Position numbers and translations under genes: made by a program. The notes below the pieces were generated by a model that saw only the letters and a program-made list of their open reading frames with translations, was not told the origin of the DNA and ran no database searches. 16,531 nucleotides of DNA from Anaerolineae bacterium (lineage in GTDB: Bacteria; Chloroflexota; Anaerolineae; B4-G1; SLSP01): contig JAIOSN010000048.1 of NCBI GenBank assembly GCA_021107605.1, positions 1 to 16,531 on the forward strand, in the 5' to 3' direction. Shown here piece after piece: positions 1 through 6,972 of this stretch. How positions within the stretch are numbered: position 1 is the first letter of the stretch; each line of letters starts with the position of its first letter.

Positions 1-40
1 TTGCGCCTTAGCGGTGAAATTTTCGGTTTTTCCAGTAGAC
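1..40. repeat. End of a dispersed intergenic repeat (cut by window edge)
   Basis: The first 40 bases closely match 6854-6890: both run from TTGCGCCTT through GGTGAAATTT and a GTTTTT run to CAGTAG. This is the right-hand end of the same intergenic repeat family, truncated here by the window boundary. It lies just downstream of the minus-strand HAD phosphatase gene. Repeats of this kind (variants of 'tctttgcgccttcgtggtgaa') are known to me as widely dispersed non-coding repeats in environmental bacterial genomes. Confidence 0.6.
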
Positions 41-78
41 TCTTTCTTTAGCTTGACGATTTATCGCCCTTGCCTCGT

Positions 79-774
79 TTAACCCGCCGATTCACCGCCG
101 GGACTGAAACTTCCCTGAAGTATCCCCAACAGGTCAGCCGTGGAGGAAAGAATCAAGTTCGCTCTGCAGCGTTCCAACTCTGGACGCTCCCCGAAGCCGC
201 AGAGCACACCTACCCGCCACGCGCCGGCCCGTTTGGCAGAGAGGATATCAACCGGTGTATCGCCGACCAACACGCATTGTGCTGGCGACAGGCCCAGTTC
301 GTGCGCTGCGTAGAGCACCGGTTCAGCGTGCGGCTTGAGCCGGGAGGTGCTCTCTTGCGTCACCACCACAGAGAAATGTTCCCGCAACTCATGCTGCGCC
401 AAAAAGGCGAGCGCGTCCTGCCGAGGTCGGGTGGTAACTACTCCCAATGGAGTTCCCTCCGCGTGCAGATAGTCCAATAATTGTTTCACCCCGGTGATGA
501 GGGGAAAGAGTGGTTTCTGCTGACGGCTCAAACGGCTCCGCAAGTAGAAAAAGAAAGTATCCAGCCCTATCGTGTCCAACATAGTGACCACGCCGTTCAT
601 GGGAGTTTCACCGAACATCACAGCGCGGCGGGCGATCCGGGCAGCTCTCTCATCCCCCAAAAAACGGAGGTGCTGCGCTAAGCTGGCAACCGCTTGGTCA
701 TCCGTATCCATCAGCGTGCCATCCAAATCAAAGAGCCAAGCTTGAATATCATTCAAGGGAAAAGTTACTTTCAT
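79..774 (-). CDS. HAD-superfamily hydrolase, phosphoglycolate-phosphatase-like
   Basis: Cytosolic phosphatase of the haloacid dehalogenase superfamily, subfamily I, 231 aa. All four motifs are visible. Motif I is DLDGT at residues 16-20, with nucleophile Asp16 and acid/base Asp18. Motif II is the Thr pair at 114-115 in GVVTTR. Motif III is Lys147 in RLKPHAEP. Motif IV is GDTPVD at 171-176, supplying the Mg-binding acidic residues. The helical cap between motifs I and II is type C1, as in Gph and PpaX phosphatases. The length is normal, but the substrate cannot be read from sequence: phosphoglycolate, pyrophosphate or a sugar phosphate are all possible. I chose the ATG at 774 rather than GTG at 783 because AGGTG lies about 6 nt upstream of it. 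The stop is TAA. It is divergent from the small gene at 879 and has no co-directional partner in the window. Confidence 0.88.
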   Translation of the reverse strand: MKVTFPLNDIQAWLFDLDGTLMDTDDQAVASLAQHLRFLGDERAARIARRAVMFGETPMNGVVTMLDTIGLDTFFFYLRSRLSRQQKPLFPLITGVKQLLDYLHAEGTPLGVVTTRPRQDALAFLAQHELREHFSVVVTQESTSRLKPHAEPVLYAAHELGLSPAQCVLVGDTPVDILSAKRAGAWRVGVLCGFGERPELERCRANLILSSTADLLGILQGSFSPGGESAG

Positions 775-788
775 TTTTTGCACCTGCC

Positions 789-796
789 ATTATAAT
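789..796. promoter_or_regulatory. Palindromic ATTATAAT, possible -10 element between divergent genes
   Basis: ATTATAAT is its own reverse complement, so a perfect TATAAT is present on both strands in the 104-bp gap between the HAD gene and the small plus-strand gene. Neither strand has a convincing TTGACA box at 16-18 bp. For the HAD gene the implied transcription start would lie almost on top of the ribosome binding site. The element is a weak candidate for either gene or both. Confidence 0.3.
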
Positions 797-878
797 TAGA
801 GCGGAATTTTATCGAGTAAAGAATAGTACAGTTAAAATTAGTTTTGAGTCTGAATGGTTATGGGGCAAGGAAACGAAT

Positions 879-1178
879 ATGGTTGATTCTACAACTGATA
901 AACAAGGACTCTTCCGTCCGGGCCAAGCGGACTGGTTGCGCAAAGAAGGTGCTCAAAACCTGGATAGCGACCAAAAGGCGCTCTTGTTGGCCCTGATGCA
1001 GCTGGAGGCCGAATTGGGTCTAGAGCTGGCGCCGGAGGAAGCCCAAGCTATAGAATCGCTGAGCGAGCAATTGCCGGGCACCAATGCAGAGTGGCTCCAG
1101 CGCGCAATGCAACAATTGGTCAAATCTCCTGCCGATCCTAAGCGGCAAACCGCTTGGCCCAAATTGAAAAGTGATTGA
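879..1178 (+). CDS. Small hypothetical protein, 99 aa
   Basis: I do not recognise this protein. It is 99 aa, predicted almost entirely helical and soluble, with an acidic middle rich in Glu, Leu, Ala and Gln (about residues 28-65) and a more basic C-terminus ending KLKSD. No signal peptide, membrane segment, cysteine pair or catalytic motif is visible. It is the only likely gene on the plus strand. AAGGA ends 7 nt before the ATG, the amino-acid make-up is protein-like, and no longer gene opposes it, so I consider it real. It is transcribed away from the HAD gene and is followed at once by a decayed dispersed-repeat region. A helical adaptor or regulatory peptide is possible, but nothing in the sequence shows it. 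Confidence 0.6.
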   Translation: MVDSTTDKQGLFRPGQADWLRKEGAQNLDSDQKALLLALMQLEAELGLELAPEEAQAIESLSEQLPGTNAEWLQRAMQQLVKSPADPKRQTAWPKLKSD

Positions 1179-1185
1179 AGATTTC

Positions 1186-1436
1186 ACCACGGAGGCACGG
1201 AAAACACAGAAATTTGGGGCTCTGGGACTTTGCATAGTTGGCGCCCCGCGACGTAAATTTTTCACCTCGGATTACACTGATTTTTTTACTTTTTCCCGTG
1301 CTAATTCGTGAAATCCGTAGTTAATTTTAACTCGACCACGCGAATTCCCCAAGAGCCATTTTTTTTCTTAGCGTCCTTAGCATCTTTGCGGTGAACTATC
1401 TTTTCTCAGTATCCTCCGTGCCTCAGTATGAAAATA
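1186..1436. repeat. Cluster of decayed dispersed repeats (non-coding)
   Basis: This 268-bp gene gap holds at least three repeat-like pieces. At 1188-1215 there is a left end (caccacggaggcacgg). At 1264-1320 there is a segment resembling the common 'ATCCGTG / CGGATTACAC' repeat. At about 1361-1430 there is a minus-strand copy of the unit at 6703-6776. The shared blocks in that last copy, read on the minus strand, are CACGGAGG, ACTGAGAAAAG, CCGCAAAGA and GCTAAGAAAAAA. There is no ORF. T-rich tracts occur, but there is no clean terminator hairpin for the 879-1178 gene or for the gene ending at 1447. Confidence 0.6.
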
Positions 1437-1446
1437 ATCCCCTACT

Positions 1447-2019
1447 TCATAACTCCTTAGCTTTCTCCAAGCCCCACAAATCCATCACCGTGATGGTGGC
1501 CGTGAGGAGCAATGGCGCGGCGGTCAGGAGCGGCGATTCGGTACGCACGACGTAGGTAGGGCCCGATGGGGGATGTATTATTTCTCCCAGCCAGATGCCC
1601 AGCTCCGCATCACTCTCTTCTGGATCAGCAGGCAGCACGAAGAGCTCGTAGAACTGTGCGCTATAGCGACTGCCGCGCGCCTCGATCTGATTCCCTCCGG
1701 CGAGCATGATACGGTAGCGTGGTAAGTGTAGCAACATGCGATCCACGATAGTCCAATGTTCCTCGATGGTGGCAATAGCTTGCCCATTGCTCTCCACAAA
1801 AAGATGAAACCGGTCCCCCTGCCACCAACTGCGATCCTCCCAATCGAGATGTGCTATCCGCTCACCGTTCGCATTTTCGAAAAAGATAGTTTCCGGCTGC
1901 GCTTTAAGCCCGGTCCCCGGCCAACGCACCGTCATTTTAAGCTGGTCCTCTGAATCGGTCAGACGATAGCGGTAGGTATAAACCTCGGAGAAGGCGTCGC
2001 GATAGAGATAGTAGATCAT
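1447..2019 (-). CDS. Hypothetical beta-rich protein downstream of ftsK
   Basis: I do not recognise this 190-aa protein. It starts MIYYLYRDAF and alternates aromatic and charged residues in short stretches typical of beta strands (WPGTGLKAQPETIFFENANG, residues 33-52). Two Trp-rich segments, DWEDRSWW and EEHWTI, follow. The overall look recalls small beta-barrel folds such as the tubby/LURP-one/scramblase-like group, but this is only an impression. It has no signal peptide. A mildly hydrophobic stretch near the C-terminus (about 168-180) is too short and mixed to call a membrane helix. Its ATG overlaps the ftsK stop as ATGA, so it is almost certainly translationally coupled and co-transcribed with ftsK. 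It ends with TGA. No role in chromosome segregation can be inferred beyond position. Confidence 0.75.
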   Translation of the reverse strand: MIYYLYRDAFSEVYTYRYRLTDSEDQLKMTVRWPGTGLKAQPETIFFENANGERIAHLDWEDRSWWQGDRFHLFVESNGQAIATIEEHWTIVDRMLLHLPRYRIMLAGGNQIEARGSRYSAQFYELFVLPADPEESDAELGIWLGEIIHPPSGPTYVVRTESPLLTAAPLLLTATITVMDLWGLEKAKEL

Positions 2020-4313
2020 TCCACCTGCCCCTCTCTGGGTTCTTCCAACGATTGCAACAGCGAACGGGCCATCTCTCTATTCACGCCCCGCGATTGCCCC
2101 TTTTGGACATCCTCGGTGACGATACCCAGCTCGGTAAGTAGATCAACGATGCGCGCCGAGCGCGTGTAGCCGATGCGCAGGCGTCGTTGGAGAAGCGAGA
2201 TGGAAGCGCGATCTTCGGCCAACAATACTTCTACGGCGGCAGGCACTAATCCATCCTTGAAGTGTGCCGCGGGATCATCGAATTCGGGGAAGAGCGCCGG
2301 TTGGACTAGCGCGGCGTGCAGTCCAACCGGCGGCATGGGGATAGCGGCTTCTGGCACGGTGGCGCCAGGTTTGGACGTTTTGTGCCAAAACTCTATCAGC
2401 CGCTCAATCTCGCGGTCGGAGACGAAAGTCCCTTGCAAGCGTAAAGGATGCCCCACATCGGGGGCCTGGAAGAGCATATCGCCACCCCCCAGCAGCCGCT
2501 CGGCGCCGGGCGTATCTAAGATTACCCGCGAATCTATGGATGAGGCCACGGCGAAAGCTATGCGCGCGGGGAAATTGGCTTTGATCAATCCCGTGACCAC
2601 ATCGATGCTGGGCCGTTGGGTGGCAATAATAAGATGGATGCCGGTGGCCCGCGCCATTTGGGCCAGCCGGCAGATCACGCGCTCCGTCTCCTCGGCGGAT
2701 TTCATCATCAGATCAGCCAGCTCATCCACCACCACCACGATATAGGGAAGAGTTTCTGCCTCCGCGTGCTCTGTCGCATAGCGGTTAAAAGCGTCGATAT
2801 GCTGGCTACCCACGTTAGCAAAACGGCGGTAGCGGCTATCCATCTCACGCATGACCCATCTCAGCGCGGGGACAACCTTCTCGACGTCCACAATGACCGG
2901 CGCCAAGAGATGTGGTATCCGGTTATAGGGGGTCAACTCCACCCGCTTGGGATCAATGAGCAACAGACGCAAGGTTTCGGGGGTATTTTGGAGCAAGAGC
3001 GCGCTGATGATGGCGTTGATGCAGACAGATTTTCCAGCTCCCGTCGCGCCGGCGATGAGCAGATGGGGCATGGCGCGCAGATCGGCGGCGACGGCTTGCC
3101 CGGAAACATCCTGCCCCAGGCCCATGCAAAGAGTGCTCCTCAATTGAGCAAAGGCTCCCGATTCCATCACGTCCCGCAACCCTACCACTGCCGATTCCAC
3201 GTTGGGCACCTCAATACCAACCAGACTCTTGCCGGGGATAGGGGCTTCAATGCGGATGGATTTCGCGGTGAGGGCCAGCGCCAGATCATCCGCCAGCGAC
3301 GCGATCTTGCTCACCTTGATCTTAGTCCGTTTGCCGCTGCGCGCGGTGCGGAAGAGCGGTTCAACGCCAAATTGGGTGATTACCGGCCCGGTGTTGGTCT
3401 CCAGCACTTTAACCGGCGCACCCAGACTGGCCAGAGTAGTTTCAATGGTACGGACTTGTTTGCGGATAAGGTCATGGCTATAAACCTGATCGGGGCTGGA
3501 TGCTAAAATCTTTGCCACTGCGGGAAGTCGCCACTCTGAACCTGGCGGCAGCGGGATCACGATCTCAGTCTCCGTTTCCTGACCGCCCGGTGTGTGGATT
3601 TGAAGTTCTCTCTCCTCCGTAGACGGGCCAGGTTTGGATTTGCGTTGACGTGTAGTAGCACGCTTTTGGGTGGCAGGAGAAGTCAAGCAGCGTTGCTGGC
3701 TCTCCTCGGCCCACGGCGGCTCTCTCTCGGCAGTGGCTCCGAGTGATTTTCCTCTCTGGAGAAATCTACCCAGCCGCTTCAAAATCTCGATCGGTGAGAT
3801 GCTGGCGGCCAGCACAATCACTCCTAGCCAACTGATCAGCAGGATAATGAAGGCCCCCATTAGCCCCAGAACGTTGACCAACCCTCCAAGTAGAGTTCCA
3901 CCCACATAACCGCCGCCCTGCCCTTTCTGGATCAAGGAGATGATATCATCTTTTGCCGGCCAAACGAGGTAGGCGGCTATGAAATGCAATGTAGCCAGAA
4001 GCACGAAAAATCCCAGGCCAATTCCCACCAGCTGTCTGGCGGTCAATTTAAGAGGGTGATCTTCAAAATGCCGGAGCACGAGCCAGAGTCCGAGGCCGCC
4101 TAAAAAGAACGGGATGATATAGAGTCCCCATCCAAAGGCCTTCATAAGAAACGAGAGCCAACACGTGGTCAGGGTTCCTTGTTCATGCGAAGCCAGACTG
4201 AGAAAGGTCAAGAGGGAGACCGCGATCAATAGGTAGCCGAGGATATCTAACTGTTGATCCCTGGTAATTTCGAGTAGCGGCTGGCGTTTTTTCTTCCGAC
4301 GTTTCTTGGTCAT
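2016..4313 (-). CDS. ftsK: DNA translocase FtsK/SpoIIIE
   Basis: Membrane-anchored, ATP-driven double-stranded-DNA translocase that clears and segregates chromosome termini at the division septum. The protein is 765 aa, close to SpoIIIE in length. A very basic N-terminus (MTKKRRKKKR) precedes about four membrane helices, roughly residues 22-40, 60-80, 95-117 and 145-170. A low-complexity charged linker (about 185-255) leads to the alpha/beta motor. Walker A is GATGAGKS at 422-429 and Walker B is VVVVDEL near 526-532. A C-terminal gamma winged helix (RRLRIGYTRSARIVDLLTEL) normally reads the orienting sequences KOPS/SRS. The linker is short compared with E. coli FtsK, as in Gram-positive-type SpoIIIE proteins. 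The start is ATG with GGGGACAG just upstream, preceded by an extended -10 promoter at 4347-4355. The stop codon overlaps the next gene. Confidence 0.95.
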   Translation of the reverse strand: MTKKRRKKKRQPLLEITRDQQLDILGYLLIAVSLLTFLSLASHEQGTLTTCWLSFLMKAFGWGLYIIPFFLGGLGLWLVLRHFEDHPLKLTARQLVGIGLGFFVLLATLHFIAAYLVWPAKDDIISLIQKGQGGGYVGGTLLGGLVNVLGLMGAFIILLISWLGVIVLAASISPIEILKRLGRFLQRGKSLGATAEREPPWAEESQQRCLTSPATQKRATTRQRKSKPGPSTEERELQIHTPGGQETETEIVIPLPPGSEWRLPAVAKILASSPDQVYSHDLIRKQVRTIETTLASLGAPVKVLETNTGPVITQFGVEPLFRTARSGKRTKIKVSKIASLADDLALALTAKSIRIEAPIPGKSLVGIEVPNVESAVVGLRDVMESGAFAQLRSTLCMGLGQDVSGQAVAADLRAMPHLLIAGATGAGKSVCINAIISALLLQNTPETLRLLLIDPKRVELTPYNRIPHLLAPVIVDVEKVVPALRWVMREMDSRYRRFANVGSQHIDAFNRYATEHAEAETLPYIVVVVDELADLMMKSAEETERVICRLAQMARATGIHLIIATQRPSIDVVTGLIKANFPARIAFAVASSIDSRVILDTPGAERLLGGGDMLFQAPDVGHPLRLQGTFVSDREIERLIEFWHKTSKPGATVPEAAIPMPPVGLHAALVQPALFPEFDDPAAHFKDGLVPAAVEVLLAEDRASISLLQRRLRIGYTRSARIVDLLTELGIVTEDVQKGQSRGVNREMARSLLQSLEEPREGQVE

Positions 4314-4346
4314 CTGTCCCCTGATTTATTTTGACTGACAGGCTCC

Positions 4347-4374
4347 ATTATACCAGGATTGATTTCACTGAAAA
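4347..4374 (-). promoter_or_regulatory. Promoter candidate for ftsK
   Basis: On the minus strand TGGTATAAT is a consensus extended -10 element (TATAAT at 4352-4347, TG at 4355-4354). A weak -35, TTTTCA, lies 16 bp upstream at 4374-4369. The predicted start point is about 27 nt before the ftsK ATG. This separates ftsK from the NUDIX gene as its own transcription unit. Confidence 0.6.
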
Positions 4375-4427
4375 AAGGATGTATCTTTCAGCATGAGCAG
4401 TTCGCTCTGCCAATCTGTGGACGGTAC

Positions 4428-5057
4428 TTATTTGTCAAAGAACGCTGCTCCACCTGCCCGCCAGAGCCGGAAAGCCTCTGGAATCCGAGAGATGTGGCCG
4501 GGATCAACGTCCGCAGGCAAAGACTCCTCCGCGAACCAATCATGCCCCAACGTCTCCCTGGCATGGGAAGGTGGCAGCTCCGCCTCATCCAACGGCGCAC
4601 AGAGGAAGACCAGATGGAGAAGATGATGCGGGCTGACAGTGCCGCAGAAACGCGAATCGAAGACGCCCACCAGGGAGATGGTGCGGCAATGCACGCCCGT
4701 CTCCTCCAAAATTTCCCGCTCCACGCCGGCGGCGGGAGTCTCGCCGACTTCCAATGCACCGCCCGGCATGGCCCAGCAGCCATTATCGGCGCGCCGGATG
4801 AGCAGAATGCGCCCCGCGCCATCAATCACCGCGCCATCTCCCACCATAAAAGGTGTAGGGTGAGAGAAGATGGGGACGCGCAGCGGTTCCAACTGCTCCG
4901 GCGACTTGCCGGTCGCCAACGCAAACATCTCGATAGCTAGCTCCTGGACAGCTCGATAGCGTTCTTCCTGATAGATATTTTCCGCAAAGTGCAATCCCAT
5001 CGCGGAAAGATCCCGCAATTGATCCGCCCAGAGCGCGATTTGTGCAGCTACTTTCAA
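4428..5057 (-). CDS. NUDIX hydrolase with N-terminal Hydrolase_N-type domain
   Basis: Hydrolase of nucleoside diphosphates linked to another group, 209 aa. The complete NUDIX box G-x5-E-x7-REUxEExGU is present: Gly100, Glu106, then REILEETGV at 114-122, which supplies the Mg-binding glutamates. Residues about 5-50 form a helical region (WADQLRDLSAMGLHF, then EERY) like the Hydrolase_N domain found before NUDIX in Bacillus YjhB-type proteins. That family includes ADP-ribose and sugar-nucleotide pyrophosphatases, but the substrate cannot be fixed here. The start is TTG at 5057: the nearest upstream ATG reads into a stop within four codons, and starting at the internal Met20 would cut the N-terminal domain. 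Only 45 nt separate it from the upstream DUF4173-like gene, suggesting co-transcription. The stop is TAA. Confidence 0.85.
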   Translation of the reverse strand: MKVAAQIALWADQLRDLSAMGLHFAENIYQEERYRAVQELAIEMFALATGKSPEQLEPLRVPIFSHPTPFMVGDGAVIDGAGRILLIRRADNGCWAMPGGALEVGETPAAGVEREILEETGVHCRTISLVGVFDSRFCGTVSPHHLLHLVFLCAPLDEAELPPSHARETLGHDWFAEESLPADVDPGHISRIPEAFRLWRAGGAAFFDK

Positions 5058-5102
5058 AATGTCATACCCCTATCCCACTCCCCCAGCACTAATCCCTGGT
5101 GG

Positions 5103-6674
5103 TTAATCCTCCCAGCCAGGAAACTCAAACTTTTCGATCTCCACCCGGCGGCTATCCAAGAGCCAGTAGGCGCGCTCAATGCTGTAATGGTAGGCCATCC
5201 AACCGGCGCGCTCCTGCCGCACGTCCAATTTGCTCAGATTACTGTGCAGCCAACTACCCGCGTCTTGACGGATTTCCGCATCCTCACTGTCCAAGAGCGT
5301 GAGTAGCTGCGGCACGACATCCTCCGAAAGAGAACCTAAGTAATCCACGTCCAACTCCAGGCCCCATCGGTAACGTTCCAGATTGCACCGGAAGATGAAG
5401 ACCTCTGGATTGAGCAGGTCTAACGTCACCGTGAAGCCGAGCGCGACCACCAACGCGGCGGTGGCGAAGAGGTGCGTGCGGCGCGTGCAGAGCATCCAAA
5501 AAAAGAGGGCGAAGAGTACAGCCAGCCAGATCATGAAGACGTGGGGAAGAAGGCGCAACCAGGTAAAGCCGTAGATGAGCTCGTAGAGGTTCAGTCGCAG
5601 GAAAGCCGAGATCAAGATGATGAACGTCAGGGTGATCAGCAGCGAGCTGCCGGCCAAGAAGACGCGATGGTGGAGGGGTCGCTGGCGGCCGGTGATGAAA
5701 TCCAGCACCAGAATCACGCCGAGCGTAAGCACCGAGACAACCAAGAGCTCGAAGAAACCGTGCCGGGCGTACTCAGAATAGGTCAAGTCGTGGCGCTGGA
5801 GGAAAGCTTCCCCGCCAAAGTGGGCGGCGAACTGGATAGCGACGAAGATTCCAAAAAGCACGTCAATACTGAAAAGCACCACGGCGGCTTCTACCACGCC
5901 CAGAGCAGAGCGAATATCGGAGGAAGTCCCGGTGGGGGCCTCGGAGAGCTCTGCGGTGCTACCTTCCTCTGTTCCGGTCGCCGGCACAACCGGGGTAGCT
6001 TGCAGCCGCGTTAGCGGCTCGGTGCTGCGGGTGAGTGCGTAGGTCAACCCGCCCATGGCCGGCCAAGCCAAGCCCAAGATAAGGAATGTTCGCCCGATCA
6101 GATCGGGGCCCAAGATATCGCGGACAAACTCGCTGAAGAGTGGGTCAGCAGAGGCGAAGAGGAGGCCGAAGATGATAAGCAACGGCGTGGCGATGAGCAA
6201 CCCGACCAGCCCGCGTTCCAAGAGCTTCCCGCTCCCGCCGTGTTTCCTCAACGTTTTGTTGCTCTCCTTGATCAGGGAGAAAGGTAATGCCAGCGAGAGA
6301 AAAGCGCCCTCAAAGAAGACGCCAATGTAACCACCCAGATTTAGCGAGCTGAGTGGCAAGCTGCGCAATCCATAGGCTTGGAATATCAAGAGGAGCAACG
6401 CGCCGCAGATATTCAACGCGCGCAAAAAAGGAGCGGCACGGAGTACCGACATAGCTGTCAAGAAGAGGATTGCTCCACTCAACCAGAAATTGGCCTTGAC
6501 AAGTTGCGCCTGTTCCACCAACGCCAAACCCAAGAGCGCGGCCAAGAGCAGGAGAGCGAAGATAGGCACAGAGATACCAAACGGCTGCTCATAAAAGAGC
6601 AAATTACCCAACAACCCTAAGAGCAACCCGCTGGCCGCGATCAGAACTGGATACTTGATCTTGGAAATGCCCAT
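5103..6674 (-). CDS. DUF4173/DUF4153-like multi-pass membrane protein
   Basis: Integral membrane protein of 523 aa with roughly a dozen hydrophobic helices. An initial block (about 8-190) is broken by a short cytosolic loop (KESNKTLRKHGGSGKLLERG). A polar insert rich in Thr and Glu (about 215-250) follows, then a second block running to about residue 415. The C-terminal ~100 residues are soluble. There, NPEVFIFRCNLERYRWG and LDVDYLGSLSEDVVPQLLTL resemble the conserved tail of the DUF4173 family ('N...RYN...DVDYL..LS.DAVP'). Residues about 450-480 also look like one HEAT-like helix pair. The biochemical function of the family is unknown to me. It may act in envelope processes, but no catalytic residues are evident. 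The start is well supported by AAAGGAG 6 nt before the ATG. It is followed 45 nt later by the NUDIX gene. Confidence 0.8.
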   Translation of the reverse strand: MGISKIKYPVLIAASGLLLGLLGNLLFYEQPFGISVPIFALLLLAALLGLALVEQAQLVKANFWLSGAILFLTAMSVLRAAPFLRALNICGALLLLIFQAYGLRSLPLSSLNLGGYIGVFFEGAFLSLALPFSLIKESNKTLRKHGGSGKLLERGLVGLLIATPLLIIFGLLFASADPLFSEFVRDILGPDLIGRTFLILGLAWPAMGGLTYALTRSTEPLTRLQATPVVPATGTEEGSTAELSEAPTGTSSDIRSALGVVEAAVVLFSIDVLFGIFVAIQFAAHFGGEAFLQRHDLTYSEYARHGFFELLVVSVLTLGVILVLDFITGRQRPLHHRVFLAGSSLLITLTFIILISAFLRLNLYELIYGFTWLRLLPHVFMIWLAVLFALFFWMLCTRRTHLFATAALVVALGFTVTLDLLNPEVFIFRCNLERYRWGLELDVDYLGSLSEDVVPQLLTLLDSEDAEIRQDAGSWLHSNLSKLDVRQERAGWMAYHYSIERAYWLLDSRRVEIEKFEFPGWED

Positions 6675-6696
6675 AATTTACTCCTTTGAAAAAAGG

Positions 6697-6893
6697 TTGT
6701 TTTACCACAGAGACACGGAGGCCACTGAGAAAAGGTAGCTCCCCGCAAAGACGCCAAGCCGCTAAGAAAAAATTTGGTTTAGGGTAAAAAATACTGAACC
6801 ATATCAGTCAGAAAATTAATTTCTGAAGGTCAATTTTCAACTCTTGGCATCTTTGCGCCTTCGTGGTGAAATTTCTGGTTTTTGCAGTAGCCG
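6697..6893. repeat. Dispersed intergenic repeat with inverted arms
   Basis: This is the main content of the 298-bp gap between radA and the DUF4173-like gene. The left arm (about 6703-6776) contains ACCACAGAGACACGGAGG, ACTGAGAAAAG, GCAAAGACGCCAAG and GCTAAGAAAAAA. The right arm (about 6843-6890) carries CTTGGCATCTTTGC, the inverted complement of GCAAAGACGCCAAG with one mismatch, then GTGGTGAAATTTC. An AT-rich centre holds the hairpin CAGAAA/TTTCTG. The left arm recurs inverted at 1361-1430 and the right end at 1-40. There is no ORF, so it is a non-autonomous or passive repeat. Confidence 0.65.
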
Positions 6894-6972
6894 CGACTTC
6901 CCACGGCCCAGAGCCGTCTGGCAAGGGCAGTCGCCAGGCCAGCTTCTCATCCACAGATTTTTGGGGCAGTAG
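6894..6972. other. radA 3' flank with short hairpins, no clear terminator
   Basis: Between the repeat and the radA stop there are two small hairpins, ACGGC-CCAGA-GCCGT and CTGGC-(10 nt)-GCCAG. Neither is followed by a U-tract on the minus strand. One of them may serve as a weak or factor-dependent end for the recX-rny-radA transcript. I see no gene here. Confidence 0.35.

Noticed and set aside
1186..1436. CRISPR array or tandem repeat
   Set aside because: The similar blocks are not regularly spaced and are single, diverged, mixed-orientation copies of dispersed repeats.
2616..3506. Long plus-strand open frame (296 codons) inside ftsK
   Set aside because: Antisense shadow of the well-supported ftsK gene; His/Gln-rich translation with no domain, and GC-rich coding DNA commonly leaves such frames open.
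4359..4940. Plus-strand frame opposite the NUDIX gene
   Set aside because: Overlaps a gene with a perfect NUDIX box; no ribosome binding site and no recognisable domain.
5472..6014. Plus-strand polar frame opposite the DUF4173-like gene
   Set aside because: Antisense of hydrophobic membrane-helix codons, which gives a charged, low-complexity translation.
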